Below, in pieces: positions 41,959 through 50,529 of a stretch of 64,000 nucleotides of DNA (positions within the stretch are counted from its first letter, which is position 1; the number at the start of each line of letters is the position of its first letter). The notes beneath the pieces were generated by a model. The model saw only the letters and a program-made list of their open reading frames with translations, did not search any database and was not told the origin of the DNA. Made by a program: the position numbers and the translations under genes. The stretch is from Planctomycetota bacterium (lineage in GTDB: Bacteria; Planctomycetota; Brocadiia; Brocadiales; Brocadiaceae), in assembly GCA_016873165.1 (NCBI GenBank), contig VGXV01000009.1, positions 1 through 64,000 on the forward strand, read 5' to 3'.

Positions 41959-43992
41959 CTACCACTCCTGGTGTATCGCAGGCAGTTGTATTTCATAGTC
42001 GAAAACAAACGTCGTCCCTTCAACACCCTTACCCGTCTCAACCGGTTGTTTCCACATTACTGCATCCACAAAACAACTTCCCTGATTATCTTCCCTGCAA
42101 TAATAAAAAACGGCTGAAACCTTTATTTCCGTTTCAAGTTCGTCAAACATTTTTCCCACGTCGGGAATTTTTACCGAAAAACAGTTGCCCTCCATTGCCG
42201 TGCTTTTAATAGAGCCTTCTCCCCGGATACCCTTGCTATTTTCAATCGAATATTTCAGCGGAACATAGGGATTCAAATGATACCCGGCGGGAAATTTCAG
42301 ATTTATAACAATCTCAACGTCTGCATCCGCATTAACCTTTATTACGGGAACTTCGAGTGTTTTTGCAAAACCCGGGAATTCGGGCAGTAAAATATCCCCC
42401 ATTGAATATCCATCACCGCGTTCTTTTAACCGCAATGTGCTTCCTTCTTTCGTTTTCATATCCACAATGCGAATAGCATGATTATTCGTATCGGCAACGT
42501 AAAGTTTTTTATTTGCGATGACAATGCCGCCCGGTTCATAAAATTGAGGCTCCGCACCGTCTTTGAATCCCGCCTTGCCGGTTCCCGCATACGTCTTGCA
42601 TTCCTGCGTATCAGGACGTATCACCTTAATCTTATGATTATACGTATCCGCAACATAAACGAGCCCCTCATAAACTGCCACACCAAGGGGATGCTGCAAA
42701 CGGACTTCACTGCCTTTGCCGTCCACATCCCCAAAAACAAAGAGATCCTGCCCCACCACTGTTTTCACCATCTCCTCCTCCAAGTCTGCATACCGTATTG
42801 CGCTCACTTCACTATCGGCAAAAAAGATGTTTCTTCCCGAAACAGCCAGTCCGCTCGGCTGCGCCAAAGCGCAACTGTCCAGCGCTCCGTCAATGCAGCC
42901 TTCCCTGCCGCTTCCGGCATACGGTTTAAAAACCGTGCTCTCCAAATCCATTTCCCAAATCTGATGAGCGCCTGCCATTGCAATATACAGTTGTTTGTTC
43001 CCCGGAAGAACCAGGTCCCAGGGAGAATTCATGGGAGAAAGCGTTCCCATGCCGCCGGACGCCGCATAACCTGCCTGTTTTCCCGTTCCCGCAATCGTAG
43101 AAACAATTCTTTTCTCGATATCCAGCTTGCGAATACTATGGTTTTCGGTATCCGCCACATATACATAATTTCCCTGCAATGCCATACCCTGCGGATGCTT
43201 AAAACTCGCTTCTTCAAAAGAACCGTCAACATTCCCCGGAGTCCCGTTGCCGGCAATATCAATAATTTCTCCCTCAAAAGAACTTATAATAATGCGATTA
43301 TGATTGGTATCGGAAATATACAAACATCCCGCAGCTTCATCTGCCAGTATCTTACCGGGAAACGAAAGAATAGCCGGACCGTACTTTTCCCTCTCTAATG
43401 ACATAGGCAGCGGTGCATTATTCATAAGATTCTTTGACCGATACCCGGAAATCAGGTTTCCGATAAGTTTATCCAATATCTCATAATGCCCTTCCCCCGT
43501 ATCCGACCCCACAACATTGCCTTCCGGGTCAATTAATACAAGGGTCGGCCACGCCCGCACTCCATAAGCATTCCAGATAAGAAAATTGCTGTCCGCCACT
43601 ACAGGATGCTCAATCTCATAGCGGAGAATCGCCTGGCGGATATTTTCTGATTCCCGTTCATTATTAAACTTTGCCGAATGTACCCCAATTACTGCCAATT
43701 CATTCTGATACTTCGCCTCCAATTTTTTAAGATCGGGAATGACGTGCATACAATTAATGCAGCAATACGTCCAGAAATCAATCAGCACCACCTTGCCCTT
43801 TAAATCTTTCATACTCAAAGGCTCCGCCACATTGAACCATGCAGTGCCGCCTGCAAGTTCAGGCGCGGGAATTGCTTTCTGCGCGGCAGTCCCTGAACTA
43901 ATCCAAAAAAACAACAGTGTTATTATCAAAAAAGAGAATGCTATTGTCCTAGCAAATAAATTTTTTTTATCCGTATTTCTCGTTTTCATCAT
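41959..43992 (-). CDS. Thioredoxin-NHL repeat protein (NHLRC2-like), exported
   Basis: A 677-residue protein. An N-terminal hydrophobic segment (TIAFSFLIITLLFFWISSGT) is a signal peptide or anchor. Residues about 45-180 are a TlpA-type thioredoxin domain with the active site 'FWTYCCINCMHVIPDLKKL'. Residues 190-520 carry six or so NHL beta-propeller repeats (for example 'HPQGMALQGNYVYVADTENH' and 'EPGGIVIANKKLYVADTNNH'). The last 140 residues (VEIVINLKFPAGYHLNPYVP) look like a DsbD N-terminal-like beta domain. It should act on disulfides in an extracytoplasmic space. It converges with the soluble kinase gene, 5 bases apart. Confidence 0.85.
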   Translation of the reverse strand: MMKTRNTDKKNLFARTIAFSFLIITLLFFWISSGTAAQKAIPAPELAGGTAWFNVAEPLSMKDLKGKVVLIDFWTYCCINCMHVIPDLKKLEAKYQNELAVIGVHSAKFNNERESENIRQAILRYEIEHPVVADSNFLIWNAYGVRAWPTLVLIDPEGNVVGSDTGEGHYEILDKLIGNLISGYRSKNLMNNAPLPMSLEREKYGPAILSFPGKILADEAAGCLYISDTNHNRIIISSFEGEIIDIAGNGTPGNVDGSFEEASFKHPQGMALQGNYVYVADTENHSIRKLDIEKRIVSTIAGTGKQAGYAASGGMGTLSPMNSPWDLVLPGNKQLYIAMAGAHQIWEMDLESTVFKPYAGSGREGCIDGALDSCALAQPSGLAVSGRNIFFADSEVSAIRYADLEEEMVKTVVGQDLFVFGDVDGKGSEVRLQHPLGVAVYEGLVYVADTYNHKIKVIRPDTQECKTYAGTGKAGFKDGAEPQFYEPGGIVIANKKLYVADTNNHAIRIVDMKTKEGSTLRLKERGDGYSMGDILLPEFPGFAKTLEVPVIKVNADADVEIVINLKFPAGYHLNPYVPLKYSIENSKGIRGEGSIKSTAMEGNCFSVKIPDVGKMFDELETEIKVSAVFYYCREDNQGSCFVDAVMWKQPVETGKGVEGTTFVFDYEIQLPAIHQEW

Positions 43993-44067
43993 ACTTATAA
44001 TTTCATATCTTCCTTACTTCATCACCAATACCGTGTATTGATAGCAGCAGTCTTTTATTTTTTTGAT

Positions 44068-44472
44068 TCAACAATCGCAGAATTGAAGCAACCTTTCCCA
44101 TGCATCACGAAAGCGATTTGGCCATTTACCCGGGTAGCAATTCTTCTTATGCCAAATAAATTCTTCTGTCCATAACCATCCCTGTTTGCGCATTTCTAAA
44201 ATAAGTTCCATTACATAGGTACTTCGTTCCCCTTCAACTACTTTTTCCTTGATGTTTAAAATAAAAGTCCCTGTTGGCTTAATAACACGCAAAAGTTGTT
44301 CAGAAATAGGCAGAAACCATTCTACATACTTGTCATGCCGAACACCGCCGTATGTGTTTTTGCGTTGATCTGCATAAGGTGGCGATGTGACAATCAAGTC
44401 AACAGCATTGTCTGGTATCATTCGCAACTGATCCTTGCAATCTCCAAGATATATGTTTGTAGTTATTTTCAT
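44068..44472 (-). pseudogene. Truncated DNA methyltransferase (N-terminal part)
   Basis: A 134-codon frame encoding the catalytic start of a beta-class amino-methyltransferase: 'YLGDCKDQLRMIPDNAVDLI' then motif IV 'TSPPYADQRKNTYGG', 'YVEWFLPISEQLLRVIKPTG' and 'NRFRDAWERLLQF'. Full-length relatives continue for another 130-170 residues and carry the AdoMet-binding FxGxG motif; here a stop comes right after 'LLQFCDC' and only 75 bases remain before the next gene. It cannot bind cofactor normally. No restriction enzyme gene is in view. Confidence 0.75.
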
Positions 44473-44666
44473 TTCCTTATTATCTCATTAAATATGCAAT
44501 TATAAACACTGTTAATACTCTCACCGATTCCGAATTCTAAATGCTTTTTAGCCTGCAGAATTTCCCTATCATCGAGTTCTCTTCCTAAAATTCTCCGGGC
44601 CTCTAGTTGTACATCTTCTTTAGTAATCGCATATAAAATTTCATTTTTTTGACTCGTATTTTTCAT
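44469..44666 (-). CDS. Small protein linked to a DNA methyltransferase, function unknown
   Basis: A 65-residue mostly helical protein (EDVQLEARRILGRELDDREI, then LQAKKHLEFGIGESINSVYN). Its last 4 bases overlap the start of the truncated methyltransferase gene (ATGA coupling), so it was once its partner. No family is recognised; no metal or nuclease motif is visible. Confidence 0.55.
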   Translation of the reverse strand: MKNTSQKNEILYAITKEDVQLEARRILGRELDDREILQAKKHLEFGIGESINSVYNCIFNEIIRK

Positions 44667-44766
44667 AATTATACATCAATAAATATCTATCTGATAGATA
44701 ATAAAGACTAATCGGCTGCTTCTTTTAAATTGATAAACTTTTTCTTGTTTTCCCCGAACAATGACA

Positions 44767-44927
44767 GGGAGCATTCCCGATTTTTTGTAAAAAAACTTAT
44801 TATTTATGTAGGATGGGTCAAGCGAAGCAGACCCATCAATCACAGTTTCATTTATTTTGATGGGTGCGCTGGCGCTTCACCCATCCTACTTTGAAATGAT
44901 GTGTTACAAAAAATCGGGAATGCACCC
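44767..44927. mobile_element. MITE-like element, family A (copy 3)
   Basis: A 161-bp element with 24-bp terminal inverted repeats (GGGAGCATTCCC..., arms 44767-44790 and 44904-44927, one mismatch) and a perfect 8-bp target duplication CAATGACA (44759-44766 and 44928-44935). Its core is another palindromic unit, GTAGGATGGGT (44808-44818) to ACCCATCCTAC (44879-44889). After the terminal repeat it shares the subterminal stretch ACTTATTATTTAT with copy 2. It lies in the 1.07-kb gene-free gap 44667-45741. Confidence 0.88.
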
Positions 44928-45113
44928 CAATGACAGTTGATTCATAAGCGCCTTACCTCGTAGGCAGATTGTTTATGACCTTACTCCACTTTACATATAA
45001 TTAAACAATTAGCATATTAAAAGCAATCTGTTTTACCGTGTCAAGAAACAAAGTCGGTATTGATTTCCGGGGTCTTAAATTAAGTTGGGTTTTACCCAAC
45101 GGCATTCATTTTT

Positions 45114-45181
45114 ACCCACCCCTAACCCCTCCCAAGAGGGGAATCTGATATGTCCCCTCTTGGGAGGGGTTAGGGGTGGGT
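45114..45181. repeat. 29-bp perfect inverted repeat
   Basis: Arms 45114-45142 and 45153-45181 are perfectly complementary (starting ACCCACCCCTAACCCC) and separated by 10 bases. This C-rich hairpin, CCTAACCCCTCCCAAGAGGG type, would be very stable as RNA or cruciform. A smaller palindrome (GTTGGGTTTTACCCAAC) precedes it at 45084-45100. It has no T run and no adjacent gene end, so it is more likely a mobile palindromic unit than a terminator. Confidence 0.8.
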
Positions 45182-45216
45182 TTGTTCATTGCTTAAGTAA
45201 AAATATTGAAATCCCT

Positions 45217-45383
45217 CAGCATTGTCCGGTTAGGAATTTGCGTGTACCGGTTTTTGTCATACCCGAATGCTTTTATCGGGTATCCAGAGATTCGTTTATT
45301 ATGGATTCCCGCTAAAAACATGCGGGAATGACAGCTTTAGAACAAGGAAATAAAATATGTAAATTCCTAACCGGACAATGGTG
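45217..45383. mobile_element. MITE-like element, family C
   Basis: A 167-bp element with 23-bp terminal inverted repeats (CASCATTGTCCGGTTAGG..., arms 45217-45239 and 45361-45383, one mismatch) and a perfect 9-bp flanking duplication GAAATCCCT (45208-45216 and 45384-45392). The core includes nested small palindromes (ACCCGA..TCGGGT and TTCCCGC..GCGGGAA). No protein is encoded. The terminal repeat is unrelated to families A and B. Confidence 0.85.
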
Positions 45384-45451
45384 GAAATCCCTATACATTT
45401 AATTAGGTTATAGGTCTAAAAAACAAAAACCAACAACTTTTTGGATATTAT

Positions 45452-45479
45452 GGATGGGTTAAACGAAGCGCACCCATCC
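45452..45479. repeat. Short palindromic repeat related to the core of MITE A copy 3
   Basis: GGATGGGT (45452-45459) and ACCCATCC (45472-45479) flank AAACGAAGCG, matching half of the core palindrome of the element at 44767. Probably a solo copy of that inner repeat unit. Confidence 0.55.
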
Positions 45480-45705
45480 TACTGTTTATTTGTGTCAGGA
45501 AACAATCCCGATATCACAGTACCGCTTCAAATTTATATTTATCCAATAAATACACATATGAATCACTTATTTCTCTACACTTTGAAGCGGTATCGTTTAG
45601 AAATTCTCACCGAAAAGAGCTGTAAGGGTTAACAGCTATTAAAAAATTATTGCTTAATCTCTTTTTCTATTGTAACTTACACAGTTCCTATTTTTAATTG
45701 TGCGA

Positions 45706-45733
45706 TTAACTTGTAAATCTTTCTCTATATAAT
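45706..45733 (+). promoter_or_regulatory. Promoter giving a leaderless mRNA for the PA14 protein
   Basis: TTAACT (45706-45711), 16-base spacer, perfect TATAAT (45728-45733). The start codon begins at 45742, only 9 bases after the -10 box, so transcription should start at or next to the ATG. No ribosome binding site is present. Confidence 0.55.
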
Positions 45734-45741
45734 ACATTCTT

Positions 45742-48576
45742 ATGCTGCTTGCTATCATCTTCATCGTTATTTCAATTATAACAGGTTTTTTACTTACCTA
45801 TTTTCTCTCCGCACACTATTCTCTTCTTGAAAGAATTGTCTATGGAATTGCGATAGGGTTAGGATTACAAACCTGGATCGTTTACCTCTTTTCTCTTTTC
45901 TGGAAACTACAATTTAAATGTATCTACTCTTCAATCGCTTTATCGTCACTCTTTTGTATAGTATTTCTTATAGGCAACCGGAGCGTTCAAAAACAAAAAA
46001 TACTCTGCGAAGTAATGGCGCTGAAAAACGACTTTCTTCTTCATAAAACATCCTATTTTGTCCATAGCGCCGTTTTTGCCTTTTTTACCACCATCTTCTG
46101 TCGTTTGTTTTATCGTACTATCATATGGAAAGAAACCGGCATATATGTCGGGTTGACAAACAATTACGGCGACCTGCCTTTACATCTGGCATACATTACC
46201 TCTTTCACGTGGGGAGAGAACATACCGCCTCTTGATCCCGTCTATGCAGGCACAAAATTAACATATCCCATTTTGGCCGATTTTTTATCCGCAATCTTTC
46301 TCAAATCCGGCTTAAATTTTAAAGATATCTTATTCATACCCGGCTTTATTTTAACCGTTTCCTTTTACGGCATTCTTTATTATTTTACTTATCGCATAAC
46401 GAAGAAAAGACTTGCCGCAAGTCTTTCCACGTTCATATTCTTTTTATCCGGTGGATTTGGTTTCTACTATTTCTTTCAAGACCTTGCAAACACATCTGAT
46501 AGTCTCTGGAAATTTCTCGCCAATCTGCCACAAAATTACACCAAAATTGCGGCATTAAATTATCACTGGATTACTCCGTTAACCTGTCTCAACGTGCCGC
46601 AACGATCTTTCCTTTTCGGATTTCCCTTCACCATGCTCATTTTTTTACTCCTGCACACCGGCATAGAGAAGAAAAACAGGAAAGAATTTTTATTTGCAGG
46701 TGTCATCGCCGGGGCATTGCCATTTTTTCATACCCACAGTTTTTTGGCAATGTTGATGGTAACAATACCATTAGGAATAATATACTGGGATTGGCGGAAG
46801 TGGTTTTTATTCTTTTTCCCGGCCTTTATACTCTCTCTTCCGCAAATATGGTATTTTTCCAGCCATGTTGAAGGTGAACATTTCTTTAAATTTCAACCCG
46901 GATGGATGGCAGGAAAGGAAAATTTCCTGTGGTTTTGGATTAAAAATACGAGTGTATTCTGGTTTTTCGCAATCGGGGGTTTTGTTCTTATCTTTTTAAA
47001 GCAAAATTATATTGTTTTAGGCCGTTTAAAATTTTTCCCGCTTGTATTCTTATTACTTTTCTTAATACCAAACCTTATCCTTTTTGCTCCGTGGGAATGG
47101 GATAATATAAAGATACTTATATACTGGCATCTCGGCATTACCCCTCTGGCAGCGCTTGCCCTGGCATATTTATACGAAAATAAACGTTTAAAAATTCTCT
47201 CCAAAACCGTTTTCTTCCTTTCCATGTTTTCCCTCATTGCCGCCGGCTTTATCGACGTTTTTAAATTCGCCATTGTGCCGGTAAATGGCTGGAAAGAATT
47301 CAGCACGGAAGAAATCGAACTTGCCAAACGCATTGTCAATGAAACCCCTGCCGATGCAATATTTCTCAATGCAACAGTACATAACCATCCGTTATTTTTA
47401 TCCGGAAGAAAAACCATTATGGGCTATCCTGGCCATATATGGAGCCACGGGTATAGCGGAAGCAAAAGGCGGGAAATCGATATTAACGCAATGCTAAGGG
47501 GGAAATCTGACACAATTGCGCTTATTAACAAATACCAGCCTGACTATGCCATTATTGGCCCCCACGAGAAAAAAAAATATGCAAATATGAAATTTTTCAA
47601 AAAAAATTTCCCCTGTATTATTGCTACGCAAAGTTATAAAGTATTCGATCTTAACAAAAGAAATCCCGTCTCTGATATAATGATAAATAAAAACGGTTTA
47701 TCGGTGCGATATTACGACAACGAAGATTGGAAAGGCGCCCCTATTTTCGAAGAAATTGCCACCGCTGTTAATTTTGATTGGCCAAATGATACTGATAAAT
47801 TCGTGCCAAGCCCGTTCAGTATGGTATATGAGGGATACATTATCGTTAAGAAAACCGGCCACTATACTTTTACATTGGCATCAGACGATGGCTCATGGCT
47901 TTACATAAACGATGCACTTCTTATTGACAATGGCGGCGCGCATAGGGTACAAACAATATCCGGCGATATTGCCCTCAATAAGGGTGTGCACAAAATTGTG
48001 ATAAAATATTTTGATAAAGGCGGCGGATCTGTTTTAAAACTCACCTGGAGGTCTGAAGACGAAAGAGAAACAATTATTCCGGCACACGTCCTGCTTCCTA
48101 AAAAGACTATTACTACCGTGAAAAATCAGCGCAATGGCTTGTCTGTTAAATATTATGATAATATAGAATGGAGCGGGAACCCCATTTATGAAGATATTGA
48201 CACTGAAATCGGATTTAATTGGTCAAATAATAAAGCAAAACTCTTTTACAGCCCTTTTAGTATTCTATGGGAAGGATATATTGATATCGATTGTTCAGAT
48301 ACGTATACCTTTATACTATCATCCGACGACGGTTCGTGGCTTTTTATTGATAATGCCCTGATAATCGACAACGGCGGTTCCCATAAGGTAGAAGAAAAAA
48401 CCAGCACGGTTTTTCTTAAAGAAGGAAAACATAAAATTAAAATTAAATATTTCGACAACCAAGGCGGCGCAATATTTAAATTATTATGGAAAACTCCGGA
48501 TGGTCATATCGCCAGAATACCTGTTGAAAATTTCTCAATCAGTGAAAAAGAATCAATTAATGAGAACGAAATGTGA
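45742..48576 (+). CDS. Polytopic membrane protein with two C-terminal PA14 domains
   Basis: A 944-residue protein. Residues 1-515 hold about a dozen hydrophobic helices with loops such as 'KETGIYVGLTNNYGDLPLHL' and 'DPVYAGTKLTYPILADFLSA', a layout like GT-C glycosyltransferases that use polyprenyl-linked sugars. A soluble segment (ATVHNHPLFLSGRKTIMGYP) follows. Two PA14 domains occupy about 650-790 and 797-930; both show 'YTFTLASDDGSWLYI' or 'YTFILSSDDGSWLFI' and a 'KIVIKYFDKGGGSVLKLTW'-type strand. PA14 is a carbohydrate-binding beta barrel. A role in surface glycan transfer, with the PA14 pair holding the acceptor, is inferred. Length and architecture are unusual. Confidence 0.75.
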   Translation: MLLAIIFIVISIITGFLLTYFLSAHYSLLERIVYGIAIGLGLQTWIVYLFSLFWKLQFKCIYSSIALSSLFCIVFLIGNRSVQKQKILCEVMALKNDFLLHKTSYFVHSAVFAFFTTIFCRLFYRTIIWKETGIYVGLTNNYGDLPLHLAYITSFTWGENIPPLDPVYAGTKLTYPILADFLSAIFLKSGLNFKDILFIPGFILTVSFYGILYYFTYRITKKRLAASLSTFIFFLSGGFGFYYFFQDLANTSDSLWKFLANLPQNYTKIAALNYHWITPLTCLNVPQRSFLFGFPFTMLIFLLLHTGIEKKNRKEFLFAGVIAGALPFFHTHSFLAMLMVTIPLGIIYWDWRKWFLFFFPAFILSLPQIWYFSSHVEGEHFFKFQPGWMAGKENFLWFWIKNTSVFWFFAIGGFVLIFLKQNYIVLGRLKFFPLVFLLLFLIPNLILFAPWEWDNIKILIYWHLGITPLAALALAYLYENKRLKILSKTVFFLSMFSLIAAGFIDVFKFAIVPVNGWKEFSTEEIELAKRIVNETPADAIFLNATVHNHPLFLSGRKTIMGYPGHIWSHGYSGSKRREIDINAMLRGKSDTIALINKYQPDYAIIGPHEKKKYANMKFFKKNFPCIIATQSYKVFDLNKRNPVSDIMINKNGLSVRYYDNEDWKGAPIFEEIATAVNFDWPNDTDKFVPSPFSMVYEGYIIVKKTGHYTFTLASDDGSWLYINDALLIDNGGAHRVQTISGDIALNKGVHKIVIKYFDKGGGSVLKLTWRSEDERETIIPAHVLLPKKTITTVKNQRNGLSVKYYDNIEWSGNPIYEDIDTEIGFNWSNNKAKLFYSPFSILWEGYIDIDCSDTYTFILSSDDGSWLFIDNALIIDNGGSHKVEEKTSTVFLKEGKHKIKIKYFDNQGGAIFKLLWKTPDGHIARIPVENFSISEKESINENEM

Positions 48577-48599
48577 CACGTACCCGCAAATTAGGCTTA

Positions 48600-48956
48600 T
48601 TATTGCAACCAAGCGGTAGTATTATCATGCAGAATGTTAATCGGTCGTTTCTCTTTTAATGCAGTATTAAGTGTTTCCATTATTTCTGTAACGGTAATTT
48701 TACCGTCTACAAGCATTTCCTTTTTGAATTTTGGCATTTTTTTTACTATTGCCTCTATCTTCAATGCGGTTCCCTGAGATCCGATCTTCTTTATCATTAC
48801 CATTTCCAAAGGACCCTTTCCTCTCAGATACTTCGCACTCCGTTTATCACCATTTTTATGTTCCTCAAATCTCCGCTTCCCATCGGTCGTAATACCGGTA
48901 TACAATCTTCCGTTGCCGCACCGTATAAGATATAAAAACCACTGTTTCGTTTTCAT
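48600..48956 (-). CDS. GIY-YIG domain protein
   Basis: A 118-residue protein of the UPF0213/YhbQ type: 'WFLYLIRCGNGRLYTGITTD', 'KRRFEEHKNGDKRSAKYLRG' and 'ALKIEAIVKKMPKFKKEML', keeping the catalytic Tyr pair, Arg and Glu of the GIY-YIG nuclease fold. About 25 residues follow the usual end (VTEIMETLNTALKEKRPINI). Function in the cell is not established for this group; DNA repair or structure-specific cleavage has been proposed. Same strand as arfB, 38 bases downstream. Confidence 0.85.
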   Translation of the reverse strand: MKTKQWFLYLIRCGNGRLYTGITTDGKRRFEEHKNGDKRSAKYLRGKGPLEMVMIKKIGSQGTALKIEAIVKKMPKFKKEMLVDGKITVTEIMETLNTALKEKRPINILHDNTTAWLQ

Positions 48957-48994
48957 AGGTTTAACATAAAAGCAAAAATGTTAAGAAAGGGGCG

Positions 48995-49408
48995 TTAATA
49001 ATCCACCGGTTTTCTCAGTATTTTTAAATGTCCCCGCTTCGTTTTCGTTTCAAGGCGTTTTTCCTTCGCGGCTTTTGCAGGTTTCGTTGGTTTTCGCTTT
49101 TTTTGTACAACAGCCGCGCTTTTGATTAAATCCCGCAACCGGTCGATCGCATCTTCCCTGTTTTTCTCCTGAGTCCGATATTTCTGCGCCTTAATAATGA
49201 TCACCCCCTCTGTCGAAATACGGCGATCGCTTCTCGCTAAAAGCTTTTCTTTATAGAAATCAGGCAATGAAGACGCATAGATATCGAAGCGCAACTGTAT
49301 GGCAGTGGCAACCTTGTTAACATTCTGCCCCCCTGCACCCTGGGAGCGAATCGCGTGCATTTCTATCTCATCAATTGGAATAGTAACTTTATTAGATATT
49401 TTTATCAT
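48995..49408 (-). CDS. arfB: Alternative ribosome-rescue factor B (peptidyl-tRNA hydrolase, YaeJ-like)
   Basis: A 137-residue release-factor-like protein. The catalytic GGQ is in 'AIRSQGAGGQNVNKVATAI', which hydrolyses peptidyl-tRNA on stalled ribosomes, and a long basic tail ('KKRKPTKPAKAAKEKRLETK') should enter the empty mRNA channel, as in E. coli ArfB. No stop-codon-recognition domain is present. It begins 8 bases after the stop of the alcohol dehydrogenase gene. Confidence 0.92.
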   Translation of the reverse strand: MIKISNKVTIPIDEIEMHAIRSQGAGGQNVNKVATAIQLRFDIYASSLPDFYKEKLLARSDRRISTEGVIIIKAQKYRTQEKNREDAIDRLRDLIKSAAVVQKKRKPTKPAKAAKEKRLETKTKRGHLKILRKPVDY

Positions 49409-49416
49409 ATACTGAA

Positions 49417-50457
49417 CTAAAATTTATCTATCACCGTAACCCCGATAGCGCCAAACTGGTTCATGTTGGGAAGCTCACGTATCGCGTCTTCGAGACGTAT
49501 TGTTTTTCCGATCAACTTTTGCGGCTGTAATTTCCCGCAGGCAACCATATCCAGCATGGCATCGTATTCATGCGCCTGCATGCCATGACATCCCAGAATT
49601 TCGAGTTCATTGGCAATGATTCTGTCCATGGGTATGGGCGGATGCCGGTGACCTGCCAGCATCAGGCCAATCTGAAGATGTTTCCCCCGTTTTCTTAAAT
49701 TTGAAATCGAATTGAAACATGTTTTCGGACTTCCAAGGGCGTCGATGGAAACATGCGCCCCTCCTTTTGTTATTTCCATTACGGCTCCTGCCACATCTCC
49801 GGCTTCACTGGCATTTACCACTGCACCGGCGCCTACCGATCGGGCAAATGCCAGTTTCTCTCTTTGTATATCAACCGCCACAACGTGCGCCCCCAGGGCG
49901 CTGGCAATCATAATAGCCGATAACCCAACGCCTCCGCAGCCGTGCACGGCAACCCACTGCCCGGCAGACACCTTCCCCTGCGCTACTATCGCGCGAAACG
50001 AAGTGCTGAAGCGGCATCCAAGGCTTGCCGCGGATACGTAATCAATATCTTCCGGCAGCCGAACCAAATTAATATCCGCATAGTCAATCGCCACGTATTG
50101 AGCAAAAGAACCCCAATGGGTAAACCCCGGCTGAAACTGTCTGTCACATACCTGATGATTCCCCGTAGCGCATTGAGGACACGTGCCGCATCCGCACACA
50201 AACGGAAGAGTCACCCTGTCGCCTTTCTTCCAAAGAAGAACCTCGCTCCCCGTTTCCTCAACAGTACCCGCAAGTTCATGCCCGGGAACATGGGGCAGCC
50301 GTATATCGGGATCGTGCCCCATCCATCCATGCCAGTCGCTCCGGCACATTCCGGTAGCTTCCACACGAATCACCACACCATTATTTCTGGGCGCAGGGTC
50401 GGACACATTTTGAATGGTCAACGGTTGACCAAAATTTTCATATATTGCCGCTTTCAT
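49417..50457 (-). CDS. Zinc-dependent alcohol dehydrogenase family protein
   Basis: A 346-residue medium-chain dehydrogenase. Catalytic zinc ligands are in '[15 protein letters not shown]' and '[14 protein letters not shown]'; the structural zinc lobe has four cysteines in '[17 protein letters not shown]'. The Rossmann part is '[20 protein letters not shown]' followed by '[11 protein letters not shown]', suggesting NAD. ATG 50457 with a GGAGG site is preferred over the upstream start at 50499. Substrate unknown. The gene precedes arfB and the GIY-YIG gene on the same strand. Confidence 0.9.
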   Translation of the reverse strand: MKAAIYENFGQPLTIQNVSDPAPRNNGVVIRVEATGMCRSDWHGWMGHDPDIRLPHVPGHELAGTVEETGSEVLLWKKGDRVTLPFVCGCGTCPQCATGNHQVCDRQFQPGFTHWGSFAQYVAIDYADINLVRLPEDIDYVSAASLGCRFSTSFRAIVAQGKVSAGQWVAVHGCGGVGLSAIMIASALGAHVVAVDIQREKLAFARSVGAGAVVNASEAGDVAGAVMEITKGGAHVSIDALGSPKTCFNSISNLRKRGKHLQIGLMLAGHRHPPIPMDRIIANELEILGCHGMQAHEYDAMLDMVACGKLQPQKLIGKTIRLEDAIRELPNMNQFGAIGVTVIDKF

Positions 50458-50529
50458 TTCTTTTCTCTCCTCCCTGCAAAGGAAGTGGCAGAAAAACATT
50501 CATCGATTACCTCCCCTTTGCCTCCTTTA

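Noticed and set aside
42478-43398. A 306-codon plus-strand frame opposite the thioredoxin-NHL gene
   Set aside because: Antisense shadow of the strongly patterned NHL repeats; the minus-strand protein has clear domains.
45114-45181. 29-bp inverted repeat as a transcription terminator
   Set aside because: No gene ends close to it and no T run follows; it fits a repeat unit better.
44767-45480. Possible CRISPR array, because of several repeats in a gene-free gap
   Set aside because: The repeats are inverted, unequal in length and sequence, and not regularly spaced; no cas genes are near.
45441-45632. A 63-codon plus-strand frame in the repeat-rich gap
   Set aside because: Its first third is a copy of a palindromic repeat and there is no ribosome binding site.
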